In this document: in pieces, positions 23,584 to 34,762 of the stretch | Layout of the letters: each line of letters starts with the position of its first letter | Position numbering within the stretch: position 1 is the first letter of the stretch | Assembly: GCF_900113255.1 (NCBI RefSeq) | Contig: NZ_FOOR01000008.1 | Coordinates: forward strand, 115,541-179,540 | Length of the DNA stretch: 64,000 nucleotides | Direction: 5' to 3' | Source: Novosphingobium sp. CF614 | GTDB lineage: Bacteria > Pseudomonadota > Alphaproteobacteria > Sphingomonadales > Sphingomonadaceae | Notes under the pieces: model-generated | The model's database searches: none | What the model saw: the letters and a program-made list of their open reading frames with translations, nothing else | What the model was told of the DNA's origin: nothing | Position numbers and translations under genes: made by a program

Positions 23584-26406
23584 CTATCCATGCGCGCCGA
23601 ACTCGTTGGCGAGGGCGGTGGTGATCCTGAGGCCAAGGGCATGGGACCGGGCGATGGGATCGATGTAGTCCTTGTGGATCTGGGCGTATCCGGTCGCGCG
23701 CGAATCGGGATAGTCGCTGGGTTCGGCCACCGAGAAGTCGCCGATCGAGGGGAAATGGACCGGGAAGGCGCGCCGCAATTGGGCCAGTCCCTCGTCCACG
23801 CGCAAGGTGAACACCATTTCCACCACATCGTCGCGGCTGATGTCGTTGGCGCGGCTGAAGGGCGGGACCATCACCGTGCGCAGGAACATGTGCTTGAACA
23901 GCGCGATCCTGAGCGAATGGAGGACGCCCAGGCTGCGGCGGGTGTGCTCGCGGTCGGCCAGCGGGGTTTCGTCCGGCAGCAGGTCCAGCAGCTTGTGCAG
24001 CTTCATCGCATCGACGCGCAGGCGCGAGGCAAGGCGGCGGAACACGCCGGCGCGGTCGTCCTTGGTGAGGTATTCCGCCAGCTTGAGGCAGGCTTCGGAG
24101 ATGTGCTGCTCGTCACCGCGATAGGGCCGGCTGGCCCAGTACGCGGAATTGAACAGCTCGCCATAGGCCGCCACGGTCTTGATCGAGGCGAGCGCGTTGG
24201 CGGCGCGCACCAGCCGGATCAGCTGGCCCCCGCGCGCGCTGGCGCGCAGCATGTCGGCGATTTCCTCGCGGTTGCCGTCCGATGCGGTGCCGACCCCGGC
24301 GATCACGTTCACCGGATAGCCCAGCTGCTGGAGGATCGCGTTGTGCGGGATCGCGCGGATCTGGCGCAGGCTCATCGTGCGGTCGGCGGCAAGGTCCGAC
24401 TGGCGCCGCGACTTGCGGCTGCCGGTGTCGTTGAGCAGGCCAAGGCCGAAAGCGGTGATCGCCCGGCTGTAGGTCGCGCTTTCGAGGTGGGCGTGCTGGA
24501 TGCGGCGGATCGCGCGGTAGAAATCGAGGCTGAGGTCGGTCCGGCGATAGAATATGTCGGTCGGGGCCTTGGTGTCGGCGCCCCACAGCGGCTTTTCGGC
24601 CATGCGGGTAAGCGTCGCCAGCGCCAGCTCGTCGGAACCGAACCACAAGTAGCCGTCGCCGCCCTGGAAGCTGACTTCGGGTTCCAGCCGGATTCCCGCG
24701 CGCAGGAAGCGGCGGCGGGTCCAGGGCGAAAGCTGCCAGTCGAAGCGGTCGTCGATGCTGGAGGGATGGCACCCGCGGCCCATCGATTCGCCGCCGGTGT
24801 TGAAGATCAGCGCGGCGACGTCCACCAGCCCGTTGGCGGCCATGGTCTCGGCCAGGCGGCCCTGCAGGCGCTCGATCGCGAGGGCGGCCGGGATCTGGCC
24901 GACGAAGCGGCCGGCATCGGAAAAGCCGGTCTGGATCGAGACGCGGCCGCGCTTGTGCGCATAGTCGCGATAGGCGGGCTCGGAGAGCACGGCGTCGAGG
25001 AAGCGGCCGCCGTGCTCCAGGGCGCTCTCGGTCTCGAACAAGGGGGAAACGTCGACCTTGTCCTCGATCCCGAACATGCGCGCGAAGTAGAGCGCGGCGA
25101 GCATCGTGGTCGGCTCCTCGCACTCGGCGATGAGCATGCGGATCGGCGCATCGGCGTCGACATGGCCAAGGATCTGCGCCATCGCCAGGAACTGGCGCAC
25201 GGCGGTGCTGTTCTCGATGGCGAGGGCCGCGAAGTTCGAGCGCAGCGGCTTCACTTCGGCCAGCAGCTCGCGCATCCGCACCAGCGCCGCCTGGCTGGCG
25301 AGGCTGAGCTTGCCTTCGGGGTCGATGCGGCGGCGGATCGCGTTCTGGAGCTGCGAGGAATTCACCCGGAAGTGGATCCAGCCCATGCCCAGGCCATCCG
25401 CGCGCATCGCGGCGGCGGTGACGAGCAGCCGGCGCGCCACGTCCTGGCCGCCGTGGCGGGCTTCTTCCTCAAGCTCGGCGATCACGCCCGAGAGGCTGAC
25501 CAGCTTGTCCGGATGATCGGCGGTAAGCGCGTTGGCGGCGGCGGAAAGCGCCTCGGGCGCGGAGAGATCCTCGCCGAAGCGGGCCGCCATGTCGCTGGTA
25601 TGGGCCGCCGCGCGTTCCAGCCTCGCGGCGATTTCGGGTTCGATATCCTCCAGGCTTTCGGCATAGCCGGCCAGGCGCCGGGCCTTTTCCAGCAGGCGGT
25701 AGCGGATCGAGGTGGACCAGCCGATATCGGTGCGCCCGTCCATGTCGTAGCCGACCCAGGTGGCGAAGCGTACCGGCATCGGGTGCAGGCTTTTCCACCG
25801 CTTGGGCCAGCGGGCGGCGGCGATGTCGAACAGGCGCGCGCAGATGCGGTCGCGCGCCTTGTGGCCGCGCGCGATCGCGGCCATGGCCTTCTCGTGCTCG
25901 TAATCGAGCGTGATCGCGTCGCGCCTGTGGGAGGCGGCGCAGACGGTGGTCTCGCTCAGGTCGCCGCTGGACGCGGCCTGCGTCACCGCCTCGCTCTGCG
26001 CCGATGTCAGCAGGAAGGTCGGGTGCGCGGTGAAGACGACGTGCGCGGCCGGGCGCTGCCAGCGCACCGCGAAGGCGGTGAAATCGTCCGCATCGGCTTC
26101 CGGACCGGCGGCGGCGTCGAGCCGGGCGTCGTTTTCCGCCGGGAGCACCGTCTCGATCATGCGGCCGAGCCGCGCGGCGCGGGCGCGCAGCCCCTCGCAC
26201 TCCATTTCGGCGACCAGCGCCTCGATGTGGTCAAGGCTCATCTCGCCGTTCTCCAGCTTGCGCGAGAGTTCGAGACCGAGCTGGAAGACCGGGTTGTAGA
26301 GCGGCGTCTGCGCGGTCAGCTTGTGCAGTTCCTGCAGCCGGATCTCCAGGTCCGCGACGGTGGAGAGCGCCTGGCCGGTCATTGGCCCCGTCATCGCGCC
26401 CGTCAT
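23584..26406 (-). CDS. Divergent PEP-carboxylase-like protein
   Basis: 940 residues, the length of bacterial PEP carboxylase, and alignable by motif along its whole length. Kept: the His of VFTAHPTF (E. coli His138), the Arg in IHFRVNSS (Arg396), the metal-site Glu in VSPLFETE (Glu506), the Asp in GFSDAGR (Asp543), and GRG (Arg587). Changed: the AHPTE Glu becomes Phe; GGDRDGNP becomes GYDMDGRT; Lys546 becomes Arg; FHGRGG becomes FNTGGE, which removes His579 and Arg581; and the Arg713 region is unlike the family. The usual reaction is therefore in doubt. The ATG overlaps the eda stop (ATGA); three in-frame ATGs (MTGAMTGPMTG) make the exact start uncertain. Confidence 0.85.
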   Translation of the reverse strand: MTGAMTGPMTGQALSTVADLEIRLQELHKLTAQTPLYNPVFQLGLELSRKLENGEMSLDHIEALVAEMECEGLRARAARLGRMIETVLPAENDARLDAAAGPEADADDFTAFAVRWQRPAAHVVFTAHPTFLLTSAQSEAVTQAASSGDLSETTVCAASHRRDAITLDYEHEKAMAAIARGHKARDRICARLFDIAAARWPKRWKSLHPMPVRFATWVGYDMDGRTDIGWSTSIRYRLLEKARRLAGYAESLEDIEPEIAARLERAAAHTSDMAARFGEDLSAPEALSAAANALTADHPDKLVSLSGVIAELEEEARHGGQDVARRLLVTAAAMRADGLGMGWIHFRVNSSQLQNAIRRRIDPEGKLSLASQAALVRMRELLAEVKPLRSNFAALAIENSTAVRQFLAMAQILGHVDADAPIRMLIAECEEPTTMLAALYFARMFGIEDKVDVSPLFETESALEHGGRFLDAVLSEPAYRDYAHKRGRVSIQTGFSDAGRFVGQIPAALAIERLQGRLAETMAANGLVDVAALIFNTGGESMGRGCHPSSIDDRFDWQLSPWTRRRFLRAGIRLEPEVSFQGGDGYLWFGSDELALATLTRMAEKPLWGADTKAPTDIFYRRTDLSLDFYRAIRRIQHAHLESATYSRAITAFGLGLLNDTGSRKSRRQSDLAADRTMSLRQIRAIPHNAILQQLGYPVNVIAGVGTASDGNREEIADMLRASARGGQLIRLVRAANALASIKTVAAYGELFNSAYWASRPYRGDEQHISEACLKLAEYLTKDDRAGVFRRLASRLRVDAMKLHKLLDLLPDETPLADREHTRRSLGVLHSLRIALFKHMFLRTVMVPPFSRANDISRDDVVEMVFTLRVDEGLAQLRRAFPVHFPSIGDFSVAEPSDYPDSRATGYAQIHKDYIDPIARSHALGLRITTALANEFGAHG

Positions 26407-27029
26407 CGGGCCAGCCCGGCGGCGGCGCGCGCCATCGCCTCGATCCCGGCGACGTCCGGCTCGCCTTTGGGCACCATCCAGCTTCCGCCGACGCACAGCA
26501 CCGCGTCGAGCGCCAGCCATTCGGGCGCGTTGTCGATGGTGACGCCGCCGGTGGGGCAGAACCTGGCGGCCGCCAGCGGCGCCGAGATCGCCCTGAGCGC
26601 GGGGGGGCCTCCCGCCGCCATGGCGGGAAAGAACTTGAGCCGGTCGAAGCCGAGTTCGAGCGCCAGCATCACGTCGCTGGCATTGGCGGTGCCGGGCAGG
26701 AACGGAATCCCCGCCTTGAGCGCCGCTTCGCCCAGCCTGGGCGTGAGGCCGGGCGAGACGATGAATTCGGCGCCGGCATCGATCGCGCGCGCGAGGTCGT
26801 CCGGGGTAAGCACCGTGCCCGCGCCCACCACGGCGCCGGGCACCTGCTTCATCGCCTTGATCGCCGCGATCGCGCATGGCGTGCGCAGCGTCACTTCCAG
26901 CGCGGGCAGGCCGCCCGCCACCAGGGCTTCGGCGATCGGCAGGGCATGTTCGATGTCCTCGACCACCAGCACCGGAATGACCGGCGCCAGAAGCATGACC
27001 TTTTCGACGGCGGCGGATGGGCTGGTCAT
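26403..27029 (-). CDS. eda: 2-dehydro-3-deoxy-phosphogluconate (KDPG) aldolase
   Basis: 208 residues. Eda cleaves KDPG to pyruvate and glyceraldehyde-3-phosphate, the last step of the Entner-Doudoroff route. The class I aldolase barrel shows the base Glu45 (ALEVTLRT), the phosphate-binding PGLTP and GTAN segments, and the Schiff-base Lys132 (DRLKFFPA). Its ATG overlaps the glk stop and its stop overlaps the start of the PEP-carboxylase-like gene, so glk, eda and that gene are translationally coupled. Confidence 0.96.
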   Translation of the reverse strand: MTSPSAAVEKVMLLAPVIPVLVVEDIEHALPIAEALVAGGLPALEVTLRTPCAIAAIKAMKQVPGAVVGAGTVLTPDDLARAIDAGAEFIVSPGLTPRLGEAALKAGIPFLPGTANASDVMLALELGFDRLKFFPAMAAGGPPALRAISAPLAAARFCPTGGVTIDNAPEWLALDAVLCVGGSWMVPKGEPDVAGIEAMARAAAGLAR

Positions 27030-28021
27030 TGCTGCGGATGCTCCCTTGCGAAGGCTACGGCCGCGCCGAACAGGCCCGGCTGCGGATGCGTGATGAGTTT
27101 GACGGGCATGGCCGCCATGATGTTGGAGAAACGGCCCTTGGCGCGGAACCGGTCGGCAAAGCCCGATTTCAGGATGGTCTCGCGGATGCGGTAGCCCAGC
27201 CCCCCGGCGACGACGACGCCGCAAGCGCCTTGCGCCAGGGCGTAGTCGCCGGCCACCGAGCCCAGCGAAAGGCAGAAGCGATCGACCGCGGCGGCGGCGA
27301 GGCTGTCTTCACCGCTGGTCCCGGCGGTCCAGATTTCCACGTCGCTGCGCTGGGCGAAAGTCCGGTGCTCCAGCGCGGCCAGGGTCTCGTAGATATCGAC
27401 GATCGCCGGGCCGGAAACCACGCGTTCCACCGAGACGCGGTTGTGGCGCTTGCGGAGGCGGGCGAGAATCGCGTCGTCGATCTGGTCGAGCGGCGCGAAG
27501 TCGGTGTGTCCGCCCTCGGTCCCCTGGACATGATAGCTGCCTGGTTCCGTGATCGGCCGCCCGTCGCGCCAGAGGTGGGCGACGCCCAGGCCGGTGCCGG
27601 GGCCGATCACGCAGATCGTGCCGCTGGGCGGCAGCGGGATGCCGGGTGGGCCGGCCAGGTCGATGAATTCGTGCGGCTCGGCGCGGGCCACCGCATAGGC
27701 GACGGCCGCGAAGTCGTTGACGATGGTGTGGCGCCTCGCCCCCAGCTTCTCCTCGATCAGGGCCGGGCGGATGATCCAGGGATTGTTGGTGAAGCGAATC
27801 ACTTCCCCGCCGACCGTCCCCGCGACCGACATCGCCACCGCCGGGGGCAGGGTGCCGCCGCTCCGGTCGCGAAAGGCCTCCCAGGCGGTCTGGAAGCTGG
27901 CATGGTCGGACGTGTGCAGCGTGGTCGGCTGATCCATCGCGATGGTGCCGTCCGCAGCCACGCGCGCCAGCGCAAAGCGCGCATGGGTGCCGCCGATGTC
28001 GACGGCGACGAGTTCAGTCAT
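27026..28021 (-). CDS. glk: Glucokinase
   Basis: 331 residues of the Glk (ROK-unrelated, E. coli type) family. It phosphorylates glucose to feed zwf. Visible landmarks: the phosphate-1 loop AVDIGGTHARFAL at the start, VAMSVAGTVGGEVIRFTNNPW, and VIGPGTGLGVAHL near residue 135, plus EGGHTDFAP. GAGG 8 bases upstream supports the ATG at 28021 rather than the one at 28027. It follows edd after a 250-bp gap that contains a nested inverted repeat, then overlaps eda. Confidence 0.94.
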   Translation of the reverse strand: MTELVAVDIGGTHARFALARVAADGTIAMDQPTTLHTSDHASFQTAWEAFRDRSGGTLPPAVAMSVAGTVGGEVIRFTNNPWIIRPALIEEKLGARRHTIVNDFAAVAYAVARAEPHEFIDLAGPPGIPLPPSGTICVIGPGTGLGVAHLWRDGRPITEPGSYHVQGTEGGHTDFAPLDQIDDAILARLRKRHNRVSVERVVSGPAIVDIYETLAALEHRTFAQRSDVEIWTAGTSGEDSLAAAAVDRFCLSLGSVAGDYALAQGACGVVVAGGLGYRIRETILKSGFADRFRAKGRFSNIMAAMPVKLITHPQPGLFGAAVAFAREHPQQ

Positions 28022-28049
28022 CGCCATCGCCTCGTCGGGATACGGGGGT

Positions 28050-28264
28050 CACGCGGAGGCGCGGGGACGCGGAGAAGAGATAAGGCACGCAGAGACGCAG
28101 AGGCGCAGAGGCGTCTTTCCGCGCCGCAGGCGCTTGCAGTTGGCATATTTGGCGCCAAACGCATCGTGGAGAAGGAAAGCGGCTTCGCCGCGATCGCGAA
28201 ATCTCCGCGCCTCTGCGTCTCTGCGTGCATAAAACCTTCGATGCCCCTCCGCGTCTCCGCGTGA
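28050..28264. repeat. Nested long inverted repeat between edd and glk
   Basis: A perfect 22-bp inverted pair at 28085-28106 and 28207-28228 (GCACGCAGAGACGCAGAGGC arm) is enclosed by a second, imperfect pair at 28050-28074 and 28247-28263 (CACGCGGAGG / CCGCGTCTCCGCGTG). The loop holds a 12-bp palindrome TTTGGCGCCAAA near 28150. Repeats of this type translate as [12 protein letters not shown] pseudo-peptides in many databases. The transcript would fold into a long stem between the edd stop and the glk start. Confidence 0.8.
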
Positions 28265-28274
28265 AAATGCGTCA

Positions 28275-30101
<1,827 letters not shown>

Positions 30102-30221
30102 GGGATTACTCCTGATGTCCTGTCCGGCCTGTGTTCGCCCTGTGCGCCTGTGTTCGCCTTGTGCGATCGTGCGCGTCGGGCCGCCGGTACCAATTCAAAT
30201 CCTGCGCCGTGCGGCGGGCTC
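30102..30221. repeat. Tandem 19-bp repeat between zwf and edd
   Basis: Two adjacent copies, 30128-30146 and 30147-30165 (CCTGTGTTCGCCCTGTGCG and the same with one C to T change), in the 120-bp zwf-edd spacer. They resemble low-complexity CTGTGTTC dispersed repeats. No promoter or terminator can be argued from them. Confidence 0.65.
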
Positions 30222-31664
30222 TTACTCGTGCCAGGTCACCCCGTCGCGCTCGGCGAGGGCGATGGCGGCCGAGGGGCCCCAGCTTCCGGCGGTATAAGTC
30301 CGGGGTTCGAGCTGCTGTTCCTCCCACCCGGCGCGGATCGCGTCGATCCAGTCCCACTGCGCCTCCACTTCGTCGCGGCGCACGAACAGGGTCTGGTCGC
30401 CTTCGATGAGGTCCAGCAGCAGGCGCTCGTAGGCGATGCGCCGCTGCGGGCCGGCGAAGGCATCGGGCATGGTGATCGCCAGCGGGATCGAACGCAGGCC
30501 GATGCCTTCGCGATCGAGGCCCGGGACCTTGGCCATCAGCGACAGGGTGATGTTCTCGCTCGGCTGGATGCCGATGACGAGCCGGTTGGGCACCATCTTG
30601 GCCCCGCGTCCGGTGAAGATCGAATGCGGCACGCTGCGGAACTGGACGACGATCTCGGTGGTGCGGCGCGGCAGGCGCTTGCCGGTGCGCAAGTAGAACG
30701 GCACGCCTTGCCAGCGCCAGTTGTCGATATGCGCCTTGATCGCGACGAATGTCTCGGTATCGGAATCCTTGCCCAGCTCGTCGTCGTAGCCGGGCACCGC
30801 CTGGCCGCCGATGGCGCCGGCGCGGTACTGGCCGGTCACCGTCTCGCCGACCCGCACCTTGCGCAGGGACCGCAGGACCTTCACCTTCTCGTCGCGCACG
30901 TTGGTGGCGTCATAGGACACCGGCGGCTCCATCGCCACCAGCGCCAGCAGCTGGAGCATATGGTTCTGCACCATGTCGCGCAGCGCCCCGGCATCGTCGT
31001 AGAAGGCGACGCGCCCTTCGAGGCCGACGGTCTCCGCCACGGTGATCTGCACATGGTCGATGTGGGCGGCGTTCCACAGCGGTTCGAACATCAGGTTGGC
31101 GAAGCGCAGCGCCAGCAGGTTCTGGACGGTTTCCTTGCCGAGATAATGATCGATCCGGTAGATGCGCGGTTCGGGGAAGGCCGTCGCCACGGCATCGTTG
31201 ATAACCCTGCTCGAAGCAAGGTCGATGCCGAGCGGCTTTTCCAGGCCGATGCGCACGTTGCTGCCGGCAAGCCCGCTCTGCCCCAGCCCGTGGATGGTCG
31301 GCTCGAACAGGCTGGGCGCGGTCGACAGGAAGATCGACAGGCCTTCCTGGGGCGTTCCCACCTTGTCGGCGAGCGCCTGGAATCCTTCGATCCGGTTCGC
31401 ATCGAGCGCCTGGTAGCTCAGCCGGTTGAGAAACGTGGCCATGCCGCCGCGCCGGTCGACGGGCAGGAACTGTTCGAGCGACTGGCGCGCGAGATTGCGG
31501 AATCCCTGATCGTCGAGTTCCGAACGCGCGGTGCCGATGATCTCGATCTTGGGATCGAGCAATCCCTCCACGTCCAGCGCGCACAGCGAGGGAAGCAGCA
31601 TCCTGCGGGATAGATCGCCCGTGGCACCGAAGAGAAGAAGCCGATCGGAGATGAAATTCGTCAC
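30222..31664 (-). CDS. zwf: Glucose-6-phosphate 1-dehydrogenase
   Basis: 480 residues. It oxidises glucose-6-phosphate to 6-phosphogluconolactone. The cofactor fingerprint LLLFGATGDLSRRMLLPSL is at residue 8 onward, and the substrate motif RIDHYLGKE near 175. The start is a GTG at 31662-31664: GGAAGG lies 6 bases upstream and the resulting N-terminus VTNFISDRLLLFG fits the family; the upstream ATG at 31703 adds unrelated residues. First gene of zwf-edd-glk-eda. No 6-phosphogluconolactonase gene is in the cluster. Confidence 0.96.
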   Translation of the reverse strand: MTNFISDRLLLFGATGDLSRRMLLPSLCALDVEGLLDPKIEIIGTARSELDDQGFRNLARQSLEQFLPVDRRGGMATFLNRLSYQALDANRIEGFQALADKVGTPQEGLSIFLSTAPSLFEPTIHGLGQSGLAGSNVRIGLEKPLGIDLASSRVINDAVATAFPEPRIYRIDHYLGKETVQNLLALRFANLMFEPLWNAAHIDHVQITVAETVGLEGRVAFYDDAGALRDMVQNHMLQLLALVAMEPPVSYDATNVRDEKVKVLRSLRKVRVGETVTGQYRAGAIGGQAVPGYDDELGKDSDTETFVAIKAHIDNWRWQGVPFYLRTGKRLPRRTTEIVVQFRSVPHSIFTGRGAKMVPNRLVIGIQPSENITLSLMAKVPGLDREGIGLRSIPLAITMPDAFAGPQRRIAYERLLLDLIEGDQTLFVRRDEVEAQWDWIDAIRAGWEEQQLEPRTYTAGSWGPSAAIALAERDGVTWHE

Positions 31665-31969
31665 GTATACCCTTCCATCGGGATCAAGCTTCCTTGCGAC
31701 CATGGTTGATGTCCTGGGCTTTCGCGCCCACGCAGGTGCAGCATAACGAGTGTGCTATGCGAACGCTAGCGCATAAGAGCATGACAAAAGAGCATGACGG
31801 GGCACGCCAGGTCGATGGCCAAGCCGCTCCATATCCGATCGGTCCCCGCGAAACGAGTGGGTCATGAATTCGGTTGCTCAAATGCCGTTGCCACGGGATT
31901 GTCCTTTCAGGCGGCTAGGCGATGGCGAGGGAGGCGGTTGACCGGCGCATGCAGAGAGGCAGTTCGCGT
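31665..31969. other. Divergent region between zwf and phoR
   Basis: 305 bases. It contains an inverted repeat TATGCG-N8-CGCATA at 31756-31775, directly followed by two direct copies of AAGAGCATGAC at 31775-31785 and 31788-31798. These could be operator elements for zwf. No clear Pho-box ladder is seen in front of phoR. The phoR reading frame is open back to an ATG at 31922. Confidence 0.5.
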
Positions 31970-32956
<987 letters not shown>

Positions 32957-33012
32957 TTCCTTGCCGCTATCGCCGATTGCCCGATCCCATCGTACAGTCC
33001 AATCGCACGGAT

Positions 33013-33056
33013 TGTCATCGAACAGCAACATATCGGTCATACGCGCGTCAGCGGAA
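33013..33056 (+). promoter_or_regulatory. Candidate Pho box for the porin
   Basis: Hexamers spaced exactly 11 bp: TGTCAT at 33013, AGCAAC at 33024, GGTCAT at 33035 and CGTCAG at 33046. Three of the four carry the GTCA core expected for PhoB. The array ends 31 bases before the porin GTG. Confidence 0.65.
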
Positions 33057-33087
33057 TGTAATCAAAGGTTCATGGAGAAACCGAGAA

Positions 33088-34491
33088 GTGAGGAACAACC
33101 TTCGCGTTTCCGCGATCGCGCTGGCCGTATCCGCCGGCTGGACGCTCCCGACTCAGGCGAGCGCCGCCGATGCCGCTTCGGTCCAGCAAGAGCTTGCGGC
33201 GATGCGGGCGCAGATGCAGGCCATGGCACGGCGCATCGATTCCCTTGAAGCCGAGTTGGCCGCCGCCAACGCCAAGGCCGCCGCCGCCGATCAGAACGCC
33301 CAGGCTGCGGCCCAGGCCGCCACTGCCGCGCAGCAGGCCGCCGACAAGGCTTCACCGGTGCAGATCGCCTGGAAAGGCGCTCCCGAACTCAAGGGCGCAA
33401 ATGGCTGGAGCTTCAAGCCGCGCGCCCGCATGCAACTGGATATCGACAGCGTCAACGGTCCGTCGGGCCTGTCGTCGAGCCAGCAGGCGCACCTGGGCAC
33501 CAGCGTCGAGTTCCGCCGCATCTACCTGGGCTTCGATGGCACCATGCCGGGCGGCTTCGGTTACCGCGCCGAAATCAACGTTGCCGATTCGAACGTCGTC
33601 ATCAACGACATGTACCTGACTTACAAAGCCGGCAAGGACATGACGCTGATCCTGGGCAACCAGAAGCCGAACTGGGGCCTGGAGGAAATGACATCCGACC
33701 TGTTCACCAGCTTCCAGGAACGTTCCGGCTTTTCGCAGGCTTTCGGGTTCGAGCGCCGGGTCGGCTTCAACATGCTGTACGACGGCAAGACCGTGGCGGC
33801 GCAGCTGGGCGTGTTCGCGGATGACCCCAATTCGCTGGGGAGCGACACGGACAAATCGTGGAGCGTCGACGGGCGCCTCGTCGCCATGCCGAAGCTGGGC
33901 GGGGGCACGCTGCATCTAGGCGGTTCGGCCCATTGGCGCGATCTCAACGCCTCGATCCCGACCGTCACCTACCAGACGCGTCCGCTGCTTCACGGCGCCG
34001 ACTTGCGCTTCGTCAGCGCGGCGATAGCCGGCGCCACGCGGGAGCGCGGCCTGGGCCTTGAAGCCGCATATATCAAGGGCCGTTTCCACGCGACGGCGGA
34101 GCGTTTCTGGCAGACGGTGCGCCGCACCGGCTTCCAGGATCCCACGTTCGACGGCGGCTATGCCGAAGTCGGCTACCTGCTGACCGACGACCAGACCGCG
34201 TACAAGGGCGGCATGTATGACCGCATCAGGCCGAAGAACGGCTTCGACAAGGGCGGGATCGGCGCGATCCAGGTCAATGCCCGCTACGACTGGCTGGACC
34301 TGGCCGACGCCGGCATCGCCGGAGGCCGCCAGCAGACGGCCGGCATCTCGGCGCTGTGGGTCCCGATGGATTATGTGCGCTTCATCCTCGATTACGGCCA
34401 CATCTGGGTGAAGGATTCGCCCGTGACCGCCAATGGCGACGGCAACTACGGCGCCGACGCCTTCGGCATGCGCGCGCAGCTGGATTTCTAG
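33088..34491 (+). CDS. OprO/OprP-family phosphate-selective porin
   Basis: 467 residues. A signal peptide (AIALAVSAGWTLPTQASA) is followed by a predicted coiled coil (VQQELAAMRAQMQAMARRIDSLEAELAAAN) and an Ala-rich linker, then a beta-barrel ending in a C-terminal Phe (MRAQLDF), as for outer-membrane porins. The barrel begins GWSFKPRARMQLDIDS and contains FRRIYLGFDG, typical of this family. The coiled coil probably trimerises in the periplasm. The start is GTG at 33088 (VRNNLRVSAIALAV); an open frame upstream lacks a signal peptide at its front. The position inside the pho cluster and the Pho box argue for phosphate uptake. Confidence 0.9.
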   Translation: MRNNLRVSAIALAVSAGWTLPTQASAADAASVQQELAAMRAQMQAMARRIDSLEAELAAANAKAAAADQNAQAAAQAATAAQQAADKASPVQIAWKGAPELKGANGWSFKPRARMQLDIDSVNGPSGLSSSQQAHLGTSVEFRRIYLGFDGTMPGGFGYRAEINVADSNVVINDMYLTYKAGKDMTLILGNQKPNWGLEEMTSDLFTSFQERSGFSQAFGFERRVGFNMLYDGKTVAAQLGVFADDPNSLGSDTDKSWSVDGRLVAMPKLGGGTLHLGGSAHWRDLNASIPTVTYQTRPLLHGADLRFVSAAIAGATRERGLGLEAAYIKGRFHATAERFWQTVRRTGFQDPTFDGGYAEVGYLLTDDQTAYKGGMYDRIRPKNGFDKGGIGAIQVNARYDWLDLADAGIAGGRQQTAGISALWVPMDYVRFILDYGHIWVKDSPVTANGDGNYGADAFGMRAQLDF

Positions 34492-34686
34492 GGCGGGGAA
34501 CCCGAAGCCCGCACCGCTCTTCGACAAGTTCAAGAGTGAGCGGACCTTGATTCGGATTTGGGGTCCCTTGCTCCAGACCAGGCATTCCCGCCGGAAAGCG
34601 CGCGGGCTGGGCCTCCCGTCGCGGCGTGTCGCCGGCAAATCGCTCAAGCCAAAGTTATTTCAGCAAATTCAGGGTCCGAGGCGCAA

Positions 34687-34719
34687 TGTCACGTATTAGT
34701 CATAGAAGTGTCATTGTAC
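34687..34719 (+). promoter_or_regulatory. Pho box upstream of pstS
   Basis: Three hexamers at exact 11-bp steps: TGTCAC (34687), AGTCAT (34698), TGTCAT (34709). This is the expected tandem PhoB site. It ends 43 bases before the pstS ATG. It lies in the 271-bp porin-pstS spacer, which otherwise shows nothing definite. Confidence 0.85.
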
Positions 34720-34762
34720 CCCAATAGGGGCGTTCCAGAACTAGGCCCAAGGGGTAATCATC

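Noticed and set aside
26382..26406. MTGAMTGPMTG triplet at the start of the PEP-carboxylase-like gene as a functional repeat
   Set aside because: Probably only start-codon redundancy from a short GC-rich duplication; no other support.
23302..27093. 1263-codon plus-strand open frame across ppc-like and eda
   Set aside because: Antisense to two well-supported genes; repetitive low-complexity translation typical of a shadow frame.
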